64,000 nucleotides of DNA from Armillaria gallica (Eukaryota > Basidiomycota > Agaricomycetes > Agaricales > Physalacriaceae), in contig JBANDB010000007.1 in the NCBI GenBank assembly GCA_037576215.1, positions 2,635,001 through 2,699,000 of the forward strand, read 5' to 3'. Positions 1 through 9,694 of the stretch are shown here, one piece after another. The stretch's first letter is position 1, and every line of letters starts with the position of its first letter. Both the position numbers and the translations under genes were made by a program. The notes under the pieces were generated by a model. That model had not been told where the DNA came from and did no database searches. It worked only from the letters and a program-made list of their open reading frames with translations.

Positions 1-36
1 TCTCCGATCACACAATCGCCAAGTGAGGACCAAGAT

Positions 37-1753
37 ATGTCTGCCGCACCCCCGAGCGGCCCATTGAATACCATAGATCCCGGAACTCGGGATGCTTCAG
101 ATTTGTCGCGGAGTCTGCAACCCAAGGCGACTTCCGCAAGTTCGGTGGAAGATGATTGGGTAACAGCAGGAAAGGTCGTCGAGGAAACCGCAAGGCCAAA
201 TGGTCCCTCGGAATGGATCTCGACACTGATCGATGGTATTGATACTGTGGAGAATGTGATTGATGCATTAACGGACGTGAGCACGTTCCTTGCGATCAAA
301 TTCTAGGTTCTAATTGATCCTTGCCTGCTACACCCGACTGCTTCAATAGCATGGGGCATCATTTCCTCTTGTGTTAATGTAACTATTATCCTTGTTGGAA
401 TGGAACAACTAGCTGACGACGCTCTTTCGGATAGATCTTGAAGCAGGAGACAGAACGAGATCAAACTGTACTCCGACTGTACGAAGCCATGATCACGACC
501 TACAAGGAGGCGAGCGACGATCGCTTGCTGTGGCGGCAAAAGCAGTTGAAACCGATCTATAAATCGTTGTTTCAGACCACGAACGAGTGCGGGATGTTCA
601 TCAATGGATATGTGAAGAAGAACCGCATTAGTGTGTCCATCAACCCTTTGCAAAACATTGATATCTAAGACCTATTTCAGAGCGCTTATTTTCACTAGAT
701 GTGAAAGAGAAAGCAGAAGAATTCATCCAAGGTTTTGCAAATTTGCAGGAGCAGTTGAATTTGGGTGCAGTAAAAGATGCACTTGTCATAACATTGGGTG
801 TCAGAGCCAATGTTGATATACTTGGTATGTCCCTTCGAATCACTCAAGAATGCACTCTAAACCCAATTCTGAGTAGCTATGAAGACATTGCTCCAGGAAC
901 TAAAGCCTAAGCGGGAATTTGGTCCCAAATCAGTGTGTATGGATGGCACACGCAAGGAAACCATCAAGTACTTGCTGACATGGATTATGGATTGCGACGA
1001 CAGTGTCCTTTGGTGTAGTGGTCTGGTGGGGACGGGCAAAAGTTCACTTGTCGGCACCCTCCATAACCTTCTCTGCTTTCACATGAGTGGCCATAGTCGC
1101 CTTGCTGCTTTCATTCGTTACGACAGAACCTTGTACCGGGATTCATCAGAACTCATCATGTCCATTGCATACTCTTTGGCCATGTTTGATCATCGCATAG
1201 GCAATGCCATTGCTCAAGCTTTGACTGCATCTCCTGCTGCAGTGAAATTGTCAGCATTTGATTCATGTACCCAGTTCCGAATCCTTGTGCAGGAGCCATT
1301 GGAGAAAATCCAGGAATTACAAGATGAAGGGCCTTTGGTTGTCATCATTGATGGTCTTGATGAAAGTCTCAATCTGTCAGAAGAATTACTAGAAGTGCTT
1401 GTGGATGGATTTGGACCTGAACTGCCATTCATGCGCCTCATTATCTCGAGTTGGCCTGAGGAAAAGATTGCTCAGGTTTTCAAGGGCCACCTGCATCTCC
1501 ATCACTACCCTTTAGATACCTCCTCAGTTGAGGTGAAACAGGACATACAGCACTTCATTCAGCAAAGATTTGCTAGCATTGATGATGAGAGGGTCTGGGG
1601 CACCCACAATAAGGAAGAGGTTATCACTTCACTGGCTGAGTGAGCAAGTGGGCTGTTCATATGGGCAGCCACAGTCTGTTTATTCCTGTATGGTCTTCCC
1701 TGTCTTCGGAGGCTCAATGTGTTACTTGAGACTACAATTCCAGCAAATGCAAC
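37..1753 (+). pseudogene. NACHT (NLR-type) gene copy 1, 5' half, broken
   Basis: The 5' part of a fungal NLR-like STAND NTPase, a family thought to act as cytoplasmic signal receptors. I read exons 37-378, 435-630, 681-824 and 877 onward, with introns of 50-56 nt (donors GTAACT, GTGTGT, GTATGT). The start is the first ATG, at 37. Seen in the product: helical N-terminal region, then the P-loop GLVGTGKSS (about 1024-1050) and Walker B LVVIIDGLDE (about 1335-1365), i.e. a NACHT domain. Lesions: in-frame TAG at 304-306 (reading continues as HPTASIAWG in the same frame) and TGA at 1641-1643, where the paralogue at 52.9 kb reads glutamine. The coding sequence is then split by gypsy element E1 and resumes at 10042. 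Identification as NACHT is firm; ligand and function are unknown. Confidence 0.85.
1749..1753. repeat. Target-site duplication of E1 (GCAAC), left copy
   Basis: GCAAC lies immediately before the LTR start TGTTACG and is repeated at 10042-10046 after the LTR end CATAACA. Removing the element plus one copy restores the reading frame seen in the NLR paralogue near 53.1 kb (TTIPAN followed by the LTILY segment). Confidence 0.95.
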
Positions 1754-1914
1754 TGTTACGATTTTTTGACATTTTCCTTATCTTATCTTATCTGGCACCT
1801 TGGCACCTCACGGCACCTCGGCATCCCGGCTTCACGGCATGATTCCCAATGTTGTTACCCCAGAACTTCTTACGAAGCCACAGACGACGTACTATTATTA
1901 GATCCCGAATATCG

Positions 1915-1921
1915 TATATAA
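1915..1921 (+). promoter_or_regulatory. TATA box of E1 5' LTR
   Basis: TATATAA, conserved at the same place in the other LTRs (9838-9844, 27645-27651). Transcription 28-34 nt downstream would begin close to 1949, where the self-primer segment starts. Confidence 0.7.
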
Positions 1922-1948
1922 GTAGCACAGCTTGTAACCACGTACCCT

Positions 1949-1961
1949 AGCTTTGAGCTAA
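1949..1961 (+). promoter_or_regulatory. Predicted transcript 5' end / self-primer segment
   Basis: AGCTTTGAGCTAA is exactly complementary to TTAGCTCAAAGCT at 2120-2132, two bases past the LTR end, and lies about 34 nt after the TATA box. In Tf1/sushi elements the first bases of the RNA fold back on the primer site and are cleaved to prime minus-strand synthesis. The same arrangement is present in E2. Confidence 0.75.
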
Positions 1962-2119
1962 GTTTAATACCACCCGGACTTTACTCTTATCGCGTGCCGC
2001 GAGTTCACTCGTTACCCAAGTCGCTGTAGCAGACGCCACAGTTCTATCGCCCTATCCAAAGTGAGAGATAGCGTGCGTTAGATGCCTTAGTCTGTTATTC
2101 CCGAGCCCAGTCATAACAG

Positions 2120-2132
2120 TTAGCTCAAAGCT
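2120..2132 (+). promoter_or_regulatory. Primer-binding site (self-priming type)
   Basis: TTAGCTCAAAGCT directly follows the 5' LTR. It lacks the TGG expected for pairing with a tRNA 3' CCA and instead pairs over 13 nt with 1949-1961. E2 has the identical 13-mer at 27850-27862. Confidence 0.75.
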
Positions 2133-2170
2133 TCTTCTCACGACCTCCCTCGTACACCGAGAGGTCTTCC

Positions 2171-2365
2171 ATGCCCACTCGATTTGAACGACGACAGAAG
2201 AACCCCGAGATCAAGAACGAAACAAAGGGACGTGCCAAACCGGCAAGGAGGATTAGAAAGAGGAAAGGCGGACGAAAGATTCAGGACACTCGCCCTGACA
2301 GGTACGACGATTGTTACTCCTACGACTATTGCGGCTACAACGACTACGGCGCCAACATCGACTGA
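2171..2365 (+). CDS. E1 ORF-A: small basic protein with Tyr-rich acidic tail
   Basis: A 64-residue ORF starting at the first ATG after the primer site. The N-terminal two thirds is rich in Arg and Lys; the C-terminus is YSYDYCGYNDYGANID. The counterpart in E2 (27904-28095, 63 residues) keeps the start, basic body, YSYDYCGY tail and stop position (TGA versus TAA). No homologue is recognised. The basic body could bind nucleic acid, which is inference only. It overlaps ORF-B in another frame, so selection on the two is hard to separate. Confidence 0.5.
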   Translation: MPTRFERRQKNPEIKNETKGRAKPARRIRKRKGGRKIQDTRPDRYDDCYSYDYCGYNDYGANID

Positions 2366-2480
2366 TAACCTGCGTGTGGCCTTACTAAACCTTGCCGCAT
2401 TTATTCTCCTCCAATTCCTCCTCTACCGACTCACCCATCCCCGTCAGGGCCTCAAACGACCTCGTCGACAAGGTCGATGA
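2184..2480 (+). CDS. E1 ORF-B: small overlapping ORF with one transmembrane segment
   Basis: Open in the +1 frame relative to ORF-A, with no ATG in frame, so the start is uncertain (TTG at 2184 is only the left limit used). The product has a Thr/Pro/Ala-rich stretch, a hydrophobic segment VALLNLAAFILLQFLLY (about residues 65-81) and a short basic tail. In E2 the hydrophobic frame is kept with mainly synonymous changes (cta/ctg, ctt/ctc, tac/tat), apart from one TGA. Its TGA stop overlaps the ATG of ORF-C as ATGA in both elements. It could be reached by frameshift from ORF-A, by reinitiation or by splicing. Confidence 0.5.
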   Translation: MNDDRRTPRSRTKQRDVPNRQGGLERGKADERFRTLALTGTTIVTPTTIAATTTTAPTSTDNLRVALLNLAAFILLQFLLYRLTHPRQGLKRPRRQGR

Positions 2481-3688
2481 CACCTGATCTGACTAATCAG
2501 CAAACCATCGCGCTGGGAACAGCAATCGCGGCAGCAACCTTCCTCTGTCTACTTACTGCCACTCTCGTCCTTGCCTACAACGAACAGATCCGAGCATTCC
2601 TCCACCAAAGAGGGGTGCTCATAGTGCCACCACCACCCTCAATCCCATGCCATTATGTCGAGCTCCCCTGACTCAACCCCATTACTGTCCGGCCAGGGCT
2701 CCGCTCCGCCCAGACTAGGGCACGGGGCAACCGTGCCACGACCGTTTACTTCGAATCCAACCTCGAGTTCTTCGAGAATAGGGAGACTGCCCAGACCTCC
2801 GCAGTCGAGTTACCCACCACCCCCGAACCAGCCCGCGCCATCCATGAGACGGCAGGGGACCTACGGATTGAGGACATCTCCGATCCTCCCCCATACTCCC
2901 GAGGGGTACGACGACCTATTCGGGCCCTCCCCAGGCGCGCTCATGCCGGCCCCCCACGTGATGTCCCTATCTCCATCACCGAACCGAGAGGCAATGCCTG
3001 TTGGCCCATCGAGGTCGACAACAGCGACTCCGACAACAGCATCCCCCTCGTCATCATCGACGAGCAGGGAGTACTTCACTCCGCCCACGATCCACGCCCC
3101 GATACCCCGGAACCCACCACCACAGGACCCCCTCGGCCCAGAGACAATGATGACCCCCTTAACCCCTTCGGCCCCGACTATGAATGGCCTTCTCTTTCGC
3201 CCATTGATTACCAGGTACTCGGACCAGCACGAGCCGAGGCCTGGGAGATCCGCTGGCAGGATCTCGAGCGCCAAGGAGGCTGGCATACCCCTATTAGGGA
3301 GGAGATGGACGTCTACCTCACCGTTAATAGAGGGGATCCGCTTCCTTGACTGGGATGAGCCCAGAATGTCGCCGCCCGAATCTTCGCCAACCGAAACCGC
3401 ACAGAATATCCCCCAGCGGCGGGAAGCCGGATACAGGGGATACGCCCCCGAACAGACAAGGAACAGGCCGCCTTGGAGCGAGCCCTCCTTCCCCTGGCCA
3501 GACTACAGAACGACCGCCCAGACTTGGACGGTCCCCCAACCCCTTCGGACCCACGACACCCGAGCGGCTCCGGTCAGACCCGGGCCGCTGCCAGACTCAC
3601 CACCTGGAATACCAACCTGGAACTGGAGACAACAAGGCGAGTATCACGGCAGTGGAACGAGCCGCCTAATAGCGGGAGGGGACAATGA
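2477..3688 (+). pseudogene. E1 ORF-C: membrane protein with PPPY motif upstream of gag
   Basis: About 403 codons in the frame of ATG 2477. Aligning codons with E2 shows overwhelmingly third-position, synonymous differences here, and not in the longer overlapping ORF that starts at 2655. Product: short polar N-terminus, transmembrane segment ALGTAIAAATFLCLLTA (residues about 12-34), basic cytosolic-type flank, PPPY at residues 137-140 (2885-2896), an acidic Ser-Asp run, a Trp-rich conserved block (WEIRWQDLE), and end at TGA 3686-3688, just before gag. In-frame stops: TGA 2669-2671 (also present in E2), TGA 3347-3349 and TGA 3356-3358 (both CGA in E2). No homologue recognised. PPPY suggests binding of a NEDD4/Rsp5-type ligase (inference). 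Confidence 0.7.
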
Positions 3689-3695
3689 AGGCGAG

Positions 3696-4961
3696 ATGGA
3701 CATAGGAGAGCAACAGGCAGGGCCCAGAGATGCAGAAACGGCAGAGGAAAGGCTGATGCATTTGGAGCAGCAGTATGTGCTGCTGAGAGACCAGAATACC
3801 CAATTACAAGATGACCTTGCAGCCGCTAGGCTGGCAGGGCAAGGAGCGCAAGGGAGAGCCCCTCTTCCTGGTCCCGACCGAGACCAGTTCTCGATTCCCC
3901 GACCACCTGACTTCAGTCCCCCTTCGCAGGGACCAATGGGGGCATGGGACGCCAACCGTCCACCCGCCATCATCGGGGTAAAACCCATGTTACGAAAACT
4001 CCCAGCCCCCTTCGCCGGGGCACATGACGACATCGAACGCTTCCTAGGGGATTGTACCCAGTACTTCGAAACCTTCCAGTACTTCTATCAAGGGGTTTCA
4101 TCCCTCATGGTAGGATTCGCCACTTCGCTCTTAGAAGGCGATGCAGAGGCATGGTGGGTCCATATTCGCGACGATTACTAGTATATACCGCCCATGCCAC
4201 CCCATCCCTCTACAGCTGCGGAAGACGCTGACTATGAAGCAGGGCCGCGATACCGATATCCCTCCTGGGACGATTTCACGTGGGACTTTCATGAAGAATT
4301 CAGGGATCCCGCCATTGAATTAGTCCACGAGAAGAAGATGGCCGAAATCAGGATGGGCAGCAACCCCGCCCATGTCTTCTTTAGGAAAATGGAGCGAGAG
4401 GCCAAGCTGGCCAACCGGCTCACCGACCAGTCCGAGCAGGGGGTATTGGTCAATGCGGTGCGAAGGGGAATACCACCCAGCTATGGCGCGGTGATCGCCA
4501 ATATCGGCTTCAGGATCCCGTGCACATATACGGAGTGGAAGCGATGGATCGAGCAGATGTACGAGGAACGACAGAAACAGAGGGTCTTTGAATAGACCCA
4601 AGGCATCGAACGTTACCCCGACAAGAAGACGAAGGAAATCCCCAAGGCAGTCCAATCACAGTCGAAGAAGCCCCCAACAGATGCCCCCACCAAGAAGTTG
4701 ACCACTGAGGCGCCGCTGTGCGACAGTGGAGGACGGTGGGTACCGGTCTCGACGACCACCTATGGCGGTCAGGGGCAAGCCATGGACATCGACGCGAAGA
4801 AGGCGCAGCAACGTAGGGAGGGGAGATGCTACCGATGTGACGAGAAGGGGCATCTGAGCAAGGATTGCCCAAAGAAGGGGGAGAAACGTGAGGTGCGCGC
4901 TCTTGAAGCGGCACCGGAACCACCCCCTGCGACGACGACGGTTGAAGAAGTAAAAGAGTAG
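3696..4961 (+). pseudogene. gag: E1 gag (capsid/nucleocapsid), two nonsense codons
   Basis: Structural protein of the virus-like particle. The likely start is ATG 3696 (MDIGEQ), 8 nt after the ORF-C stop; E2 has the equivalent MDLGEQ. Order: coiled coil (EERLMHLEQQYVLLRDQ), Pro-rich linker, capsid-like Retrotrans_gag region with AFAG..., GDAEAWWV and FHEEFRDPA, then a zinc knuckle CYRCDEKGHLSKDC (CX2CX4HX4C, about 4828-4870). TAG at 4179-4181 replaces a Trp codon and TAG at 4593-4595 replaces Gln, both by comparison with E2. It ends at TAG 4959-4961. The frame is open upstream to 2655, but that upstream part is not the conserved frame. Confidence 0.85.
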
Positions 4962-7900
4962 GTCGTCCGGATCCTGATTCGCCCGCGACGACCACGAACT
5001 CCACTGGTGCGCCTTCCCTTTCTATGGCCGAGCGGCCTTGTACTACTGTTTTACATACAGACACTTTACCTATCGAGCATTCGGCTATACCCCGCCCCCC
5101 ATGTGAGGGGGCGGTACTTACTTATGCGACTTCAAAAAATACGGACAATATACGGCCTACGCGCCAATCTTTGACTTCTTCTCTGCGCCCAGTCACAGAA
5201 TCAGCTAACCGATACGAACTCCTCTTTACGACTACTAACGATTCTGATCTAGACACCGGGGCCGCCGTCCCCAGGATTCCACAACCGGCTAAGCATTCAC
5301 CAAGTAGCCCATCGCGGGTGAACGGATTGAACGAAAAGTTGCCTACCATAGCAACACCCGTCATAATGATGAGGATCCAGCAGTGTTCCAATGCCCGGAA
5401 CATCCCTCGATCGGATGGGGCAGGAGTGGGGAATATTTCCCCTCCTGATGAAGCAACCCGAACCTCGAATGGAGTGAACCCCTGGGACGGAAACCAGGGG
5501 AGAGCAGGCAACGCACCGCCGCCTCCTCCCTCGGGGGTAGGGAGTGCAGGGCACAAGCCTGGATTATTTACAGGTAAGGAGGGGCCGGTGGGCCACGAGT
5601 GCCCTGCCGAGCCAGGGGTAGCGGGTAACGCCAACTCAAGAGTTAAAGTTGGGACCGGTGCTCAAGGACCACGCACCACCCCTGGGGTACATAGCTCCCA
5701 CCTCCTCGATCGAGGATCCTCAAGACGCGACTCCTTGGGATACCACCCGAAGGAACACCGCGCAGCCGAAGAACAGGGGGACTCCGCTAGCGCCCAGGCA
5801 GTAAAGAGGGGGCATCTGATAGTTATGGAGGAAATCCCAGACGACGAGGATGACACCTCCTACTGGCAGTGGAAAGTGAAGGGAAGACCAGTTGGTCTTC
5901 CTGCCGCGCCTATGCCCACTCCCCCTTCTCTCAGTAACGCATCTAGACAAAAGACACCGGAAGGATGGGTCAAACCGTTCGAAGTAGACTGGATCCTACG
6001 GTATGTTCGGGAGGCGCTCACTGACGATGGCGCTCGATCCCGCTTGTGTTCATGGATGCACCGTGACCGGGTAGGGGAGCTCACAGCTGCCTTGCTCCAA
6101 CAGCTCCGAAACGAAGAATGGGAGACGGCGTGAGAAAGGTTGTACGAACTCCAAGAACCTATCCGCTTCATCCGTGGAGGCACGAGCGACCTCACTCTTC
6201 CCATCACCCTTGAACCTTGCACAGGCAGGAAAACGCTCACCACCAAAGCCCTCCTAGATAGCGGATGCACAGGAAGCGCGATTAACCGCGCGTACGTTGA
6301 AGAGCACGACTTAGACACTCGAAAGGTCAAGATACCCATTCCGGTGTATAACGCCGATGGAAGCCGAAACATCGATGGCGACATAACCGAGTTCATAGAA
6401 CTCTGTCTCACAATTGGGGATCATCGCGAGCGAATTGACCTCACAGTGACCAACCTAGGAAAGCGCAACGTGTACCTCGGACATGATTGGCTCAAACACC
6501 ACAACCCGAGCGTTAATTGGAAAACTGGTAGCATCCTTTTCAGGTGTTGCGACTGCATAAAAAATCACTTTCACCTACCCGACGCTGATGCAGACGACCA
6601 GTGGGACGAGTTGGAAGAGGGAGAATCCATACTAGCCATACGCATGGAAGAAGAATTGATCATTCGGGGAATGCATCACGCAAACGACCTAGCAGCAAAG
6701 GCGAGCCACGACAAACCTCGACAGACGTTCGAGGAATTGGTACCAGAACATTACCGGTCCTTCCGCGACCTCTTCGCCAAGGAGAACTTCAATAAACTCC
6801 CCGAACGAAAACCCTGGGACCATGCTATTGAGCTGGTACCCAACGCTGAAGCAACCCTGGACTGCAAGGTCTATCCTTTAAACCAAAACGAACAGGAGCA
6901 ACTCGATAAGTTCCTTGATGAGAACCTGGAATCCGGAAGGATTCGTCCCTCCAAATCGCCCTTTGCCTCTCCCTTCTTCTTCGTCAAAAAGAAGGATGGC
7001 ACTCTCCGACCCGTACAAGACTACCGAAAGCTCAACGAGATGACGATCAAGAATCGCTATCCGTTGCCCCTCATCTCCGAGCTCATCGATAAGTTACGGG
7101 GTGCCAAATACTTCACCAAGCTTGACGTCAGATGGGGGTATAACAATGTCCGAATCTGGGAAGGGGACGAAGAAAAGGCTGCTTTCCGCACGAACAGGGG
7201 ACTCTATGAACCCACCGTCATGTTCTTTGGCCTTACTAACTTGCCCGCGACGTTCCAATGGATGATGAATGACATCTTCAAGGACCTAATTGCTGAAGGA
7301 AGGGTCACCATTTACCTCGACGACATCCTGATCTTCTCCAAAGACCTGAACGAGCACCGACAGACAGTCCGACAGGTTCTCCAGCGCCTACACGAGAACA
7401 AACTCTTCTTGAAGGCAGAGAAATGCGAATTCGAGGTACTCGAGATAGAGTACCTCGGGGTGATCATTAGCGAGAACTCTATCCGCATGGACCCCGTGAA
7501 GATCGCCGGCATCGCCGAGTGGCCGACCCCCAAACGAAAGAAAGAACTTCAGTCGTTCCTCGGCTTTACGAATTTCTACAGGAAATTCATCAAGATGTAT
7601 TCAAGGGTGGTCCGGCCCCTCACACAACTTACGGGCAACGCAGAGTGGAGGTGGGGAATAGAGCAACAAAAGGCATTTGAGGAACTCAAACGACAGATGG
7701 CAGAGGATGTCATACTCGCGATCCCAAATGATGATGACCCTTTCCGAGTCAAAGCTGACGCCAGTGAGGGGGCCGTAGGAGCCGTTCTCTCGCAGCGACA
7801 GAATGGGACCTGGCGACCAGTCGCCTTCATGTCGAAATCCCTCAGTGCAACGGAGCGGAATTACAAAATATATGACAAAGAGCTACTTGCGATTATGCTC

Positions 7901-9694
7901 ACACTCTCAGAATGGCGCCACTACTTAATGGGCACATGACATGACGTAGAGATCTGGACGGATCACCAGAACCTCCAGTACTTCCAACTCCCACAGAAAC
8001 TGAACCGACGACAAGCACACTGGGTTACAGAGCTAGCTGAATACCACTTCCAACTCTTCCACAAGCCAGGCGCTCAAAATGTGAAAGCCGATCTACTATC
8101 CCGGTGAAGTGACCATGATCAGGGGACAAAGGACAACGACAATATCGTTGTCCTAGAAGCGGCACACTTCAGAGCGCTTATTCTCCCCTCTTCGACAGAG
8201 ACTCATCAAGCGGTCGAAGAAGCGACCCGACAAGAGGAGCTTTGGGATGAAGGTATCGCCACGTCCCTCATCCATGAGCGAGGCGTTTCCCGTCAGGGTG
8301 GTCTCCTACACTACGACGGAAGGATCTATGTACCCCGCAAGAAGACGCTACGGGGCAATATCATCTCTCAATATCATGACCACATCACCACCGGCCATCC
8401 AGGAATCAAAAAGACAAAGGAGCTTGTACTCTGCGACTATTGGTGGCCAAAGTTGAAAAAGGACGTAGAAGCCTATGTAAAAGGCTGCGAGACATGTCAA
8501 AGAACAAAGGCAAATACGCATGCGAAAGCGGCACCGTTACACCCAAACGAAGTACCAGTCAGACTGTGGACACACATATCCATCGATATGGTCACTGGAC
8601 TTCCTGACTCCAATGGACATGACGCAATGCTTGTAATTGTCGACAGATTCTCCAAGGTGATTATTCCGATCGCCTGCAATACCGAGCTCTCAGTGGAAGG
8701 CTGGGCCCGACTCCTACACGATCACATATACGCCTGCCATGGGATGCCACAAGTCGTCATCTCCGATAGAGGCCCGCAATTTGTATCGCAATTCATGAAG
8801 GAACTGTATCGGTTACTCGATATCACACCGAACGCCTCAACGGCATTCCATCCCCAGACCGATGGACAGACGGAGCGAGTTAATCAGGAAATAATTAAAT
8901 ACCTCTGGATATTCGTAAACCACAGACAGACTGACTGGAGTGAATGGCTGCCACTGGCTGAGTTTGCCCATAATAACTGAACCCACAGCATGACGGGTAA
9001 AAGCCCGTTCATGGTGCTCTACGGATGAAACCCTCGGATTATGCCCGACTCTCACCGCACCACCCTGTTCGCCAACCTGGCGGCTGAAGACTGTGCAAAA
9101 AGGATGACGGCGATTCATGCGGAGAGAGAAAAGGCCCTCAAGGAAGCCGCCCAGAAGATGAAGGACCAGTATGACAAAAAGAGACGAGATGCTCATCCCT
9201 ATTCGGTGGGAGACCAGGTTTGGCTCGACACCACCAACCTACATCTCCCTCATCCGAAGAAAAAGCTAGACGATAAACGAGTCAGCCCATTCCTGATTCT
9301 TGAAAAGGCTGGGGCTAGTGCATACAAGCTCAAACTACCCCCACATTGGAAGATCCACCCACATTTCAACGAAAAACTGCTGAACCCGTACACACCACCA
9401 GCCTTTCCCAATCAGGAATTGCCACCTCCGCCACCTCCTGACCTCATCGAAGATGAGGAAGAATACGAAATCAAAGAAGTCCTAGACGTACGACCAAGAC
9501 AAATATGTGGACGTAGAGGACAAAAGTCACGCACAACACATGACTACTTCGTCAAGTGGAAGGGGTGGACTAGGGAGCACAACTCCTGGGTCAGGGAAGA
9601 GGACATGGAACACGCACAGGACGCCATAGCAGACTTCGAAACGCGTCACCAAGCCATACGAGCAGTCAGGACGCCTGCCTTAACAGGGGGGTGA
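4946..9694 (+). pseudogene. pol: E1 pol: protease-RT-RNase H-integrase-chromodomain
   Basis: Lies in the -1 frame relative to gag and overlaps its last 16 nt. Order: a ~370-residue Pro/Ser-rich leader; aspartic protease LLDSGCTGSA (6245-6280); reverse transcriptase with YLDD (7313-7324); RNase H starting KADASEGAVGAVLS; integrase with an HHCC zinc domain (H..H..CETC), DDE core (SIDMVTG, VISDRG, TDGQTERVNQE) and a GPY/F-like segment; and a C-terminal chromodomain (EYEIKEVLD ... YFVKWKGW ... NSWV). TGA stops at 6131, 7937, 8105, 8978 and 9026; E2 has sense codons at all of these, CGA at 6131. The final TGA (9692-9694) abuts the 3' LTR. Catalytic motifs are otherwise intact. Confidence 0.92.
9681..9694 (+). 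promoter_or_regulatory. E1 polypurine tract
   Basis: AACAGGGGGGTGA directly precedes the 3' LTR and would prime plus-strand synthesis. It also encodes the last residues and stop codon of Pol, so it is under double constraint. Confidence 0.7.

Larger units (their letters stand above)
1754..2118 (+). repeat. E1 5' LTR
   Basis: Runs from TGTTACGATTTTT to CCAGTCATAACA and matches 9695-10041. Compared with the 3' LTR it carries an extra 18 bp within a run of GGCACCTCGGCA-like repeats in U3. It contains a TATATAA box (1915-1921) and the self-primer sequence (1949-1961). Confidence 0.95.

Noticed and set aside
3346..3669. 107-residue plus-strand ORF in the third frame of E1
   Set aside because: No conserved counterpart in E2 and lies within ORF-C.
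2655..3695. N-terminal part of the long ORF 2655-4181 (and the ORF 28391-29380 in E2) as gag
   Set aside because: Open and Pro/Ser-rich, but E1/E2 differences are synonymous in the overlapping ORF-C frame, not here; the TGA that ends the E2 version at 29378-29380 is harmless in the ORF-C frame. Judged a shadow frame.
4510..5064. 184-residue minus-strand ORF antisense to E1 gag-pol
   Set aside because: Antisense shadow of the coding strand; no motif and not preserved in E2.
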